DNA from: JAVBTT01 sp031550325
GTDB taxonomy: Bacteria; Bacillota; Clostridia; Oscillospirales; UBA929
Direction: 5' to 3'
Length of the DNA: 64,000 nucleotides
NCBI GenBank assembly: GCA_031550325.1
Contig: JAVBOR010000024.1
Span: 1-64,000 of the forward strand
Shown here: positions 52,898 through 61,001 of the stretch, in pieces
Layout of the letters: each line of letters opens with the position of its first letter
How positions within the stretch are numbered: the first letter of the stretch is position 1
The notes under the pieces: model-generated
The model's input: the letters and a program-made list of their open reading frames with translations, nothing else
What the model was told of the DNA's origin: nothing
The model's database searches: none
Program-made: the position numbers and the translations under genes

Positions 52898-53929
52898 GTG
52901 GATACAAAAGATCGCGTGCTGTACGCCGACGTTTTGCGGCTGATGGCGACGTTTGCCGTGATTATGCTGCATGTCGCCGCCGTGAACTTTTCGGGCTCGG
53001 ACGTTCATTCCTCAGGATGGATCGCGCTGAACCTCTACGACAGCCTCGTGCGGTGGTGCGTGCCGGTGTTTTTTATGCTCAGCGGCATGTTTTTTCTCGA
53101 TCCCGCCCGGAAACTCTCCTATTCAAAGCTCTACGGCAAGAACTTGCTTCGGCTCGCGACAGCCTATTTGTTCTGGTCGGCTGCCACCGCTTTTGTGGCG
53201 TACAAAACGGTTTCCTGGGACATGGTGAAGACAACCTGGAAAGGCCCGCTGCACTTCTGGTTTTTGTTTGCGCTCGCGGGGCTGTACATCGTCACGCCGG
53301 TTTTGCGCCTGTTTATCGCGGGCGCCAAGCAGCGGGATCTTCAATACTTTTTGCTGCTTTGCGCGATTTTCGCCGTCTTCATCCCCGCGCTTCCCAACGT
53401 CCCCGTGATCACCGTGCTGAAGGAGCGCGTGGCCGAGCTCAACATCCATCTGGTCATGGGATACGTCGGCTTTTTTGTCGGCGGATACTACCTGAAAACG
53501 TACAGCCTGTCCAAAAGGGCCAGAGTGGTTCTGTATGCTCTCGGGCTGCTCGGCCTGGCAGCGACGTTCGGGCTGACGCTGATGGCCTCATGGCAAAAGG
53601 GAGCGGGCGTGCAGACCTACTATGGTTACTTTATGCCCAACGTGGTGCTGACCGCCTGCGCGCTGTTTGTGTTTGTGCGGGAGCGTTTGAGGGCCCGCCC
53701 GCCCGGGGCGCGGACCGTGAGGTTTGTTCTGCTGGGCTCGCGGCTGAGCTTTGGGATTTATCTCATGCACCTGCTCAGCCTGGATCTGCTGCGCAGACTT
53801 GGGCTGACCAACGCGAGCTTTTCGCCGTTTCTGTCGGTGCCGGTCATTGCCATACTGGCGTTTTCGATTTGCTTTCTGATCAGCTGGGGCCTGTCCAAGC
53901 TCCCGGTTTTCAACAAATACGGCATGTGA
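52898..53929 (+). CDS. Acyltransferase family 3 membrane protein
   Basis: Integral membrane O-acyltransferase-type protein of 343 residues with about ten membrane segments. ADVLRLMATFAVIMLHVAAV at the N-terminus carries the conserved histidine, and WCVPVFFMLSGMFFL and LGSRLSFGIYLMHLL are typical of the OafA/WecH-like family. It probably modifies a surface polysaccharide or peptidoglycan. GTG 52898 is called because GAGGGGGAG lies five bases upstream; the frame is open from 52790, but those codons overlap the rpmF terminator. Confidence 0.85.
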   Translation: MDTKDRVLYADVLRLMATFAVIMLHVAAVNFSGSDVHSSGWIALNLYDSLVRWCVPVFFMLSGMFFLDPARKLSYSKLYGKNLLRLATAYLFWSAATAFVAYKTVSWDMVKTTWKGPLHFWFLFALAGLYIVTPVLRLFIAGAKQRDLQYFLLLCAIFAVFIPALPNVPVITVLKERVAELNIHLVMGYVGFFVGGYYLKTYSLSKRARVVLYALGLLGLAATFGLTLMASWQKGAGVQTYYGYFMPNVVLTACALFVFVRERLRARPPGARTVRFVLLGSRLSFGIYLMHLLSLDLLRRLGLTNASFSPFLSVPVIAILAFSICFLISWGLSKLPVFNKYGM

Positions 53930-53959
53930 GGCGGGCTGAATGAAACCTGAAAGAGCATC

Positions 53960-55198
53960 ATGGTAATCACGGCTGTCGACAAGGGCTCGCCGGCCGCGCG
54001 GGCGGGCGTGCGCGCGGGGGATACGCTGCTTGCTGTGGACGGCAAAGAGGTCCGCGACGTGCTGGACTACCGCTTTATGACCTATGAGGCCTCCCTGACG
54101 CTCACGCTCAGAGACAATGCCGGGCGCGAGCGTTTTGCAGCGCTGAGGCACCCCGTGGGCGGCGACCTTGGACTGACCTTTGAAACGTATTTGATGGATG
54201 AGGAGCGCACCTGCCAAAACAACTGCGTGTTCTGTTTCATCGACCAGATGCCCAAGGGCTGCCGGTCAAGCCTGTACGTCAAGGATGACGACGCGCGGCT
54301 GAGCTTTCTGCTGGGCAACTATATCACGCTGACCAATCTCACCGGAGAGGAGATTGACCGCATTTGCAGAATGCGCATCAGCCCGCTGGGCATTTCGATT
54401 CATACGACCGACCCCGCGCTGCGTGTGCGCATGCTGCGCAACAAGCGCGCAGGCGCGCTGATGGATATTCTGCGGCGATTTGACTCAGCGGGGGTCACGG
54501 TAAACGGTCAGATTGTACTCTGCCCAGGGTACAACGATGGGCAGGCGCTGGTCCGTACACTTGAGGACTTGCGCACGCTCTCCTGCGTGGACAGCGTGTC
54601 GGTGGTGCCGGTCGGCCTGACCGGGCATCGGGAGGGCCTGCCGCCGCTGGAGCCGGTCACCCCGGAGATGGCGCGCGCCGCCATTGACCTGTGCGTGGGG
54701 TATACGCGTGTGTTTTGCGCCGATGAGCTCTATTTGCTGGCAGGGCTTCCCCTTCCGACCGCGCCGTTTTACGAGGAGTTTCCTCAGCTGGAAAACGGCG
54801 TTGGTATGTTGGCGCTGTTTGCGCAGGAGTTTTTTGAGGCGAGGGACGACCGGCCTGTTGTTTGGCAGACGCTGGCCACGGGCAGAGCAGCCGCGGGCTT
54901 TATGGAAACGTTGCTGGCGGGAACTCGCGTGCAGGTGCTGGCCGTGGACAATGTGTTTTTTGGCGGCGGTGTGACGGTGGCCGGTCTGCTCACGGGCAGG
55001 GATCTGGCCGCGGGGCTCAAAGGATGCGCGCTCGGCGCGCGCGTGCTGATCCCGAAGAGCTGCCTGCGCCACGGGACGGATGTGTTCCTGGACGGCGTGA
55101 CGGTTGCAGAACTGGAAGAGATGCTCGGCGTGCCCGTGACTCCGGTGGACCCCGACGGAGCGGCGCTTTGGCGCGCGCTGGGAGAGAACACAGAATAG
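53960..55198 (+). CDS. DUF512 family PDZ/radical SAM-like Fe-S protein
   Basis: 412-residue protein with an N-terminal PDZ-like domain (about 1-45, VDKGSPAARAGVRAGDTLLAVDGKEV). A radical-SAM-like core has the cysteine motif CQNNCVFCFIDQMPKG (about 86-101, C-x3-C-x2-C). The DUF512 C-terminal part ends in CLRHGTDVFLDGVTV. The family is widespread in Clostridia and cyanobacteria, commonly next to der, and its reaction is unknown. A weak GAAAGAG site precedes ATG 53960; nine bases separate it from der. Confidence 0.9.
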   Translation: MVITAVDKGSPAARAGVRAGDTLLAVDGKEVRDVLDYRFMTYEASLTLTLRDNAGRERFAALRHPVGGDLGLTFETYLMDEERTCQNNCVFCFIDQMPKGCRSSLYVKDDDARLSFLLGNYITLTNLTGEEIDRICRMRISPLGISIHTTDPALRVRMLRNKRAGALMDILRRFDSAGVTVNGQIVLCPGYNDGQALVRTLEDLRTLSCVDSVSVVPVGLTGHREGLPPLEPVTPEMARAAIDLCVGYTRVFCADELYLLAGLPLPTAPFYEEFPQLENGVGMLALFAQEFFEARDDRPVVWQTLATGRAAAGFMETLLAGTRVQVLAVDNVFFGGGVTVAGLLTGRDLAAGLKGCALGARVLIPKSCLRHGTDVFLDGVTVAELEEMLGVPVTPVDPDGAALWRALGENTE

Positions 55199-55207
55199 GA
55201 GAAAGAG

Positions 55208-56527
55208 ATGCCGATCATTGCCATTGTTGGGCGGCCCAATGTGGGCAAGTCCATGCTGTTTAACAAGCTGGCCGGACGCAGGCTTTCGATTGTCGAGGAT
55301 ACGCCGGGCGTCACGAGGGATCGCCTGTACGCCCCCTGCGAGTGGTGCGGGCGGCCGTTCACGCTGATTGACACGGGCGGCCTGGAGCCGACTGCCAACG
55401 ACGACATGCTGCGCTTTATGCGCGCGCAGACCACCATTGCCATCGAAAACGCCGACGTGATCTTGATGATCTGCGATGTCCGCACGGGTGTCACCGCGGC
55501 CGACCGGGACATCGCCAACCTGCTCAAGCGCTCGCGCAAAGAGGTGGTGCTGTGCGTCAACAAGTGCGATTCGGTAGGCTCACTGCCCGCCGAGCTGTAC
55601 GAGTTTTATGAGCTCGGACTGGGAGACCCCTATCCGGTGTCCTCACTGCACGGACATGGCACGGGAGACCTGCTTGACGCGTGCTTCGAGCGCTTTCCGC
55701 CAGAAGAGGCTGCGCAGGAGCAGAGCGAGCCTGTCCGCGTGACCATCCTGGGTAAGCCCAATGTGGGGAAATCCTCTTTGCTCAACAAGCTGCTCGGTCA
55801 GGAGCGTGTGATTGTCAGCGACGTGGCCGGAACCACGCGCGACGCCGTGGACGAGCGACTGGACAATGAGCACGGCTCGTTTATTTTCACCGATACGGCC
55901 GGGATACGGCGCAAGTCGAAGGTGGAGGAGTCCATCGAGCATTACAGCGTCCTTCGCGCCGTGATGTCTATCGAGCGCAGCGACGTGTGCTTGCTGATGC
56001 TCGACGCGCGCGAGGGCGTCACCGAGCAGGACACCAAAATTGCCGGGCTGGCCAATGAGGCGGGAAAGCCGTCGGTGATTGTGGTCAACAAGTGGGACGC
56101 CGTGGAGAAGGACGACAAGACGATGGGCGCGCTCACCAGGGACATCAGGCAGGACCTGTTGTTTATGTCTTACGCGCCGGTTGAGTTTGTCTCGGCGCTG
56201 ACCGGCTCGCGCGTAACGCGGCTGTTTGAACATATAGGGCATGTTTACACGCAAAACCGCATACGCATCTCTACGGGGCAGCTCAACGACGTCCTGGCCG
56301 ACGCCGTGACCAAAACGCAGCCCCCCACCGACAAGGGCCGCCGTCTGAAAATATACTATATGACGCAGGCGTCGACCCAGCCGCCGCATTTTGTGGCGTT
56401 TTGCAACGACAAGAGGCTGTTTCATTTTTCCTATAAAAACTACATTGTAAACCAGATCAAGCAAACCTTCGGGCTTGATGGAACGCCGATACGGTTCACC
56501 ATTCGGGAAAGAGGAGAGAAGGACTGA
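55208..56527 (+). CDS. der: Ribosome biogenesis GTPase Der (EngA)
   Basis: Double-GTPase 50S assembly factor, 439 residues. G1 motifs are GRPNVGKS (about 8-15) and GKPNVGKS (about 183-190), the G3 motifs DTGG and DTAG, G4 NKCD and NKWD, and a C-terminal KH-like domain (about 355-439). It is followed directly by plsY. Confidence 0.97.
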   Translation: MPIIAIVGRPNVGKSMLFNKLAGRRLSIVEDTPGVTRDRLYAPCEWCGRPFTLIDTGGLEPTANDDMLRFMRAQTTIAIENADVILMICDVRTGVTAADRDIANLLKRSRKEVVLCVNKCDSVGSLPAELYEFYELGLGDPYPVSSLHGHGTGDLLDACFERFPPEEAAQEQSEPVRVTILGKPNVGKSSLLNKLLGQERVIVSDVAGTTRDAVDERLDNEHGSFIFTDTAGIRRKSKVEESIEHYSVLRAVMSIERSDVCLLMLDAREGVTEQDTKIAGLANEAGKPSVIVVNKWDAVEKDDKTMGALTRDIRQDLLFMSYAPVEFVSALTGSRVTRLFEHIGHVYTQNRIRISTGQLNDVLADAVTKTQPPTDKGRRLKIYYMTQASTQPPHFVAFCNDKRLFHFSYKNYIVNQIKQTFGLDGTPIRFTIRERGEKD

Positions 56528-57133
56528 ATGCAGATCCTGAAGTATGTGCTTGCGGGCATATTGACCTACGCGCTGGGAAGCCTCAACTTTGCGATTATCA
56601 TTTCCCGCCTGACCGACAAGAGCGATATCCGGGGCAAGGGAAGCGGCAACGCCGGGCTGACAAACGCGCTTCGCGTCATGGGCTCAAAACGCGCCGCGCT
56701 GGTCATGCTGGGAGACACGGCCAAGGGCGTGCTGGCGGTCCTGCTTGGACGGGCGCTTGTTGGGGAAAGCGGCGCGCTTTTGGCAGGGGTATGCGTCATC
56801 CTGGGACATATGTTCCCTGTGTACTTCGGACTGAAGGGCGGCAAGGGTGTGATGACGACCTGCGCTGTTATGCTGGCGCTGGACTGGCGGCAGGCGCTGA
56901 TTGCGCTGGCGCTATTCGCGCTGATGGTTCTGCTGACGCGCTACGTGTCGCTGGGCTCCATTCTCGCGGCGCTCACTCTGCCGTTTACGGCCTGGATGTT
57001 TGATAAAACTGATTTTTTGTACATGATCGCGATGATTCTCTTTGCCGCCGGGATTGTCATCCTTCATCGGGCGAACATCAAGAGGCTGCTTCAGGGAACC
57101 GAAAACAAGATCTCCTTCGGCAAAAAGGCATGA
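56528..57133 (+). CDS. plsY: Glycerol-3-phosphate acyltransferase PlsY
   Basis: Membrane acyltransferase using acyl-phosphate to acylate glycerol-3-phosphate, the first step of phospholipid synthesis; 201 residues with about six membrane segments. Motifs GKGSGNAGLTNALRVMG (about 38-54), GHMFPVYFGLKGGKGV (about 97-112) and the third loop near 190 are typical. Its ATG directly follows the der stop; gpsA, the usual next gene in related genomes, is absent. Confidence 0.95.
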   Translation: MQILKYVLAGILTYALGSLNFAIIISRLTDKSDIRGKGSGNAGLTNALRVMGSKRAALVMLGDTAKGVLAVLLGRALVGESGALLAGVCVILGHMFPVYFGLKGGKGVMTTCAVMLALDWRQALIALALFALMVLLTRYVSLGSILAALTLPFTAWMFDKTDFLYMIAMILFAAGIVILHRANIKRLLQGTENKISFGKKA

Positions 57134-57591
57134 TGCATATTGTGCTGCATCAGCCCGAAATACCGCAAAACACCGGAAACATTGTGCGAACCTGCGCGGC
57201 GACGGGCAGCGTTCTTCACCTGATTGAGCCGCTGGGGTTTGCCATAGACGACCGCAAACTCAAGCGAGCCGGGCTGGATTACTGGCATGACATGGACATC
57301 CGGCTGCACCCGAGCTGGGACGCGTTTTTGAGCGCCGAGGCACCTGAGAGGCTATGGCTCTTCACCACAAAGGCCGGCGCGCTGTACACGCAGGCAAGCT
57401 ACGCCGAAGGCGATTATTTGGTGTACGGCCGCGAGACGGCGGGACTGCCCGGGGAGATCAGGGACGCCTTCTCACTGCGCCTTCTGCGTGTGCCGATGCT
57501 GGGCGACACGCGCAGCCTGAATCTTTCCAACACGGTGGCGCTCACGGTCTATGAAGCTCTCAGGCAGAAGGGTTTTGCCGGGCTCAGGTAG
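57130..57591 (+). CDS. trmL: tRNA (cytidine(34)-2'-O)-methyltransferase
   Basis: SPOUT-class methyltransferase methylating the wobble ribose of some tRNAs, 153 residues. It has HQPEIPQNTGNIVRTCAATG (about 6-25), LVYGRETAGLPGEI near 97 and MLGDTRSLNLSNTVALTVYE near 123, the knot-forming motifs of TrmL/YibK. It overlaps the plsY stop; ATG 57133 is an equally possible start. Confidence 0.93.
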   Translation: MMHIVLHQPEIPQNTGNIVRTCAATGSVLHLIEPLGFAIDDRKLKRAGLDYWHDMDIRLHPSWDAFLSAEAPERLWLFTTKAGALYTQASYAEGDYLVYGRETAGLPGEIRDAFSLRLLRVPMLGDTRSLNLSNTVALTVYEALRQKGFAGLR

Positions 57592-57697
57592 ACATAGAGT
57601 TTCGGCGCCTTTCGGCGCGCGGGAATCGGACGCGCCGGCGCAGTTGAGGGTTCTAACAAACTCGGTCGAGCCATACTTTGTATCGAGGTGATGCAGA

Positions 57698-58507
57698 GTG
57701 AAGATCGTTTTTCTGAGGGCCAGGGTCGTTCTCCCCATTTTAGCCGTTGGGCTGGCGTTATGCGCCTGGATTTTGGTGGCCAAACCGGGCTTTATCACGG
57801 CCATGGCCGGGCAGCGCCAACTGCCGATCTACTGTGTGCAGCGGGAGTACAAGGTGGTTTCGCTGACTTTCGACGCCGCGTGGGGCAACGAGGACACGTT
57901 GCAGCTGATTGACATTCTGGGAAAGCACAATGTCTCGGCCACGTTTTTTGTGGTGGGAGACTGGGCGCGCAAGTATCCCGAGTCGGTCAGGCAGCTCTTT
58001 GACGCCGGGCATGAGGTGATGAGCCACAGCAATCATCACGACCATATGACCAAGCTCACGAAGGAGCAGATTGTCGCTGATCTCATGGCCTGCAATCAGG
58101 ACATTGAGGCCATCACGGGCGTGAGCCCGACGCTGTTCCGCTGTCCCTACGGGGAGTACGACGACAAGGTCGTTCTGGCGGTGCGCGGCATGGGCATGGA
58201 GGTCGTGCAATGGGACGTTGACAGCTTGGACTGGATGGATAAAACCGCCGGGGAGATTACGTCCCGTGTGACCAAAAAAACGCAGCCCGGCTCGATTGTC
58301 CTGTTCCACAATGCCGCGAAGTACACGCCGGACGCGCTGGACGGGCTGATCACGACGCTGACGCAGCAGGGTTACAGTTTTGCCAAAGTCAGCGATCTTA
58401 TTTTGGACGGGGAGACCGCCATCGACCACACCGGCAGGCAGATGCCGGCAAAACCCTCGCCGTCCGGCCCGACGTCGACAATGGGTGCGCGCGCAGACAG
58501 GACATAG
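57698..58507 (+). CDS. PdaB-like polysaccharide deacetylase (sporulation type)
   Basis: 269-residue protein with an N-terminal membrane anchor (about 8-30) and a NodB deacetylase domain. VSLTFDAAWGNEDT (about 54-67), SHSNHHDHM near 113, RCPYGEYDD near 148 and SIVLFHNAAKYT near 202 are the expected motifs. TFDAAWGN is characteristic of the PdaB family made during sporulation. GTG 57698 follows GAGGTGAT. A CATACTTT (57672-57679) resembles a sigma-E -10, but the -35 is not clear. The terminator at 58517 ends the transcript. Confidence 0.85.
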   Translation: MKIVFLRARVVLPILAVGLALCAWILVAKPGFITAMAGQRQLPIYCVQREYKVVSLTFDAAWGNEDTLQLIDILGKHNVSATFFVVGDWARKYPESVRQLFDAGHEVMSHSNHHDHMTKLTKEQIVADLMACNQDIEAITGVSPTLFRCPYGEYDDKVVLAVRGMGMEVVQWDVDSLDWMDKTAGEITSRVTKKTQPGSIVLFHNAAKYTPDALDGLITTLTQQGYSFAKVSDLILDGETAIDHTGRQMPAKPSPSGPTSTMGARADRT

Positions 58508-58516
58508 AAAAGTTGA

Positions 58517-58562
58517 AAAGCCATAGCCATTTTTTTACATAATGGCTATGGCTTTTTATTTT
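58517..58562 (+). terminator. Strong intrinsic terminator
   Basis: AAAGCCATAGCCATT paired with AATGGCTATGGCTTT, then TTATTTTAT. It ends the deacetylase transcript. Confidence 0.92.
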
Positions 58563-58596
58563 ATGAGAAAATTTTTGAAAAAATGTATAATAATTC

Positions 58597-58625
58597 TTGT
58601 GCAACAGACTTTGCTGTGGTATGAT
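58597..58625 (+). promoter_or_regulatory. Candidate promoter of the CFI-box gene
   Basis: TTGTGC (58597-58602), 17-base spacer, TATGAT (58620-58625) in an AT-rich stretch; the leader is about 95 bases. Confidence 0.55.
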
Positions 58626-58724
58626 AAATGACAATTACAAAAGATATGCAACTATGTTGCGGATGTTGTGGATGCGGACAGAGGAAATCGTACAACAAAA
58701 TCTAAAACCATAGGGGGAATCCAC

Positions 58725-60197
58725 ATGCTGCTGGTTGAAGCCAAATGCACGCATTGTGGCAATCTGATCCATCTCGACCCGAACGCAAAAACCAATTACT
58801 GTCTGTATTGCGGCTGCAGGATTGAGGTCGAGGAATCAGTGCAACACTACAAGCTGGAGCGCGAGAAGGTCTTTGGACTGAGCGAGAATGACGAAGCGTC
58901 TATTGCCGAGTTGATGTTATCGCAGGACAAAAAACCGTCGGACGCGCTTAAGGAAGCCGAGGCGTACTTAACCAACAACAGCTACACACGTGCGGAGTCG
59001 ATTTTTACAGCGCTCGTGCAAACCGACCCCAGCAACTTCGAGGCCAGATGGGGGATCTTGCGCGCTAGGACGAAGAAGTTGACGCCGATTGCGCTGGATA
59101 CCGCCGAGGACTTTTTCTTTACAGAGGCCGGCATGCTGTTTGAGGAAGCGGCTGACGTTCAGTGCGCGCCATGGCGTGAGCAGTATTATGAGGCGTTTTA
59201 TGCCTGCTGCGTGTTAAGCCTGAAGAGTTATGACCCAAAGGTTTTTATAGAGGCCAGCGTCTACCGGTGGAATACCAAGGAAAATCGGTTTGAATATCCG
59301 ATCAGCTCGCAATACGATCTGAATGACCTGCTGAACAAGACGGTCAGAAAACGTTTGGTCCCGCTGGCGGAGGTCCTGCGGACTGAACAGCGCGAGCGGT
59401 ACATAGCCGACATAGAGACGCTGTGCGAGAATATCAAGGCCTATTTCCGAAAGGGCTTTGAGAATGTTGAGGCGATGCAGCGCGGGGACATGAAGGATAT
59501 CGAAGGGTTCTGGGAACTCAAACGCACAAACGGTGAGACCAAAAACAATATTTTGAGGTTTTCGCAAAATCCTGTGGGCGTTCATTATTGCGAGGCCATG
59601 CGCACGACGTTTAGCCGGTATGAATACTACCGGTTTGTCCAGGTTGGCGCGCAAGGCGCGGTGTTCTGCCGGGAAATGCGCACCTTTCCCTCTTCTTCGG
59701 GCGCGGGAGGCGATTACAGAGGTTTTGAGCAGCCCAAGATGTTTATGCGAATTTTCGCGCTGTATGACTTCTTGCTGGTCATGCCGTCAGCCCTGTATAC
59801 GCGCGCTCAGATCAGCGAGACTGATAACGGAGAACAAGCGATGGCCTTTCGCAAGAAATGTATTTCCTCGCCCGTGTTCGCGCGCGGGGAAAACGGCCGG
59901 GGCGGGGAGCAGATGCGTCCAATCACCGACAACCACAATACGGCCGAGCCAACCAGAACGGTCAGCGCGTGCTTTATCGCCACCGCCGTGTACGGAGACG
60001 AGAACGCCGAGCAGGTTCTGCGGCTGAGAAAGTTTAGGGATGAAACCCTTCATCAAAGCGCGTACGGGCGCAGGTTTTCCGACTGGTATTACCGAACAAG
60101 CCCGCCGATTGCCGAAAGGCTTAGGAAGGCACCAAGGCTGAACAGACTGATTCGCACAGCGCTTGACGCGTTTGTGGCGGTTCTGGGCAAGACATAG
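58725..60197 (+). CDS. Zinc-ribbon protein with C-terminal CFI-box domain
   Basis: 490 residues of unknown function. An N-terminal zinc ribbon has C8, C11, C26 and C29 (CTHCGNLI...CLYCGCRI). About 75-150 looks like a TPR-type helical stretch (DALKEAEAYLTNNSYTRAE). The middle is not recognised. The C-terminus has CFIATAVYGDENAEQVLRLR from C416, then FRDETL and WYYRTSPPIAERL, the 'CFI-box' domain found at the end of many otherwise unrelated bacterial proteins. That domain's role is unknown; processing or modification at the cysteine has been suspected because of its position. No signal peptide or membrane helix. ATG 58725 follows AGGGGGA. Confidence 0.75.
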   Translation: MLLVEAKCTHCGNLIHLDPNAKTNYCLYCGCRIEVEESVQHYKLEREKVFGLSENDEASIAELMLSQDKKPSDALKEAEAYLTNNSYTRAESIFTALVQTDPSNFEARWGILRARTKKLTPIALDTAEDFFFTEAGMLFEEAADVQCAPWREQYYEAFYACCVLSLKSYDPKVFIEASVYRWNTKENRFEYPISSQYDLNDLLNKTVRKRLVPLAEVLRTEQRERYIADIETLCENIKAYFRKGFENVEAMQRGDMKDIEGFWELKRTNGETKNNILRFSQNPVGVHYCEAMRTTFSRYEYYRFVQVGAQGAVFCREMRTFPSSSGAGGDYRGFEQPKMFMRIFALYDFLLVMPSALYTRAQISETDNGEQAMAFRKKCISSPVFARGENGRGGEQMRPITDNHNTAEPTRTVSACFIATAVYGDENAEQVLRLRKFRDETLHQSAYGRRFSDWYYRTSPPIAERLRKAPRLNRLIRTALDAFVAVLGKT

Positions 60198-60270
60198 GCG
60201 CGGCTGAAAGCTTTCAGGCGAAGTCCGGGCAACGGTTTGCAGAGAAAGGCGTTTTTGAAGTGACTCCCGC

Positions 60271-60672
60271 GTGGGGGAGTTTGGCAAGGCCGGAGCAATT
60301 TCAGGCGGCAGGGCCGGAGTCAAGTGGGCTGCCAAGAGGCAGAAGACGACACAGTACGAGCGTGACGGGACCTATTCGGGGTCCTTGCAGGAAGTAGTGC
60401 ACTACGCAAATGCCGTGTTGTAACGCCACCGCCATCTGATCGAATGGATAGACCTTGAAAATGAGCCGGCCTCGCTGGCGGTGTTATGCGGCAGAGGGTA
60501 TGCGAACAGGAACCCGACCGTTTTGTGTCTTTCGCGTACCCCGCTGGACGATCGGAGTACGCGGCTGAGCCTGTTGGCATTTGCCAAAGAAGGGCCATTC
60601 AAGCAGCAGTCGGCGGAAAAGACCATTTTGCTCATGATTGAGCTGCTGAAAAATGGCGTACGAGATACATAA
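60271..60672 (+). pseudogene. Possible broken gene split by an in-frame TAA
   Basis: From GTG 60271 an ORF of 50 codons (starting GEFGKAGAISGGRAGVKWAA) ends at TAA 60421-60423. The same frame then stays open for 82 more codons (RHRHLIEWIDLENEPASLAV...) to TAA 60670. Together about 133 codons with protein-like composition. No family was recognised. The alternatives are two small genes or chance open frames. Confidence 0.35.
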
Positions 60673-60867
60673 AGGGTTTAGTCCAGAGGGGCTGTATTGT
60701 CGAAAGGGGTGTTCATGGAAGTTTCAAAAAAGCATTCAAAGTCGGGGCAATCTTCAGTGGAGCCCTGCTGGTCAGCAGACTCCTGAATCTGGCCATTAAG
60801 GCTTTGAGAAGTATAAATCAGGATGCGAATAAAGAGCAGGCGTCGTCTTGACGGCCTCAGCCAGGAA

Positions 60868-60992
60868 GGACTTTCCCGGAGTGAATCCAGGAAAGTCCTT
60901 CCATCGTTTTGTCCAAACTTCGCAAACAGCCTTGGCGGTTAAACCTGAACTCTAGTTTTGTCAAAGAATCTCAGGTTCGTTGACAGCCTGAC
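60868..60992 (-). repeat. Dispersed hairpin repeat, copy I
   Basis: On the minus strand it begins GGCTGTCAACGAACC ten bases after the GH3 stop codon (hairpin 1 with ATTCTTTGAC). After a diverged middle comes hairpin 3 with arms GGAAGGACTTTCC/GGAAAGTCCTTCC and the loop in inverted form. Confidence 0.75.
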
Positions 60993-61001
60993 GCGGCATG
61001 G

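Larger units (their letters stand above)
60198..61001. other. Gene-poor 0.8-kb region
   Basis: Between the CFI-box gene and the convergent GH3 gene. It contains a split ORF (60271-60672), a further open stretch at about 60717-60851 translating to a short hydrophobic/basic peptide (FKKAFKVGAIFSGALLVSRL) without a good start, and repeat copy I. It looks like decayed coding sequence. Confidence 0.55.

Noticed and set aside
60421..60423. Stop-codon recoding (selenocysteine or read-through) at the TAA in the split ORF
   Set aside because: TAA is not a selenocysteine codon and no stimulatory structure or conserved protein supports read-through; decay is simpler.
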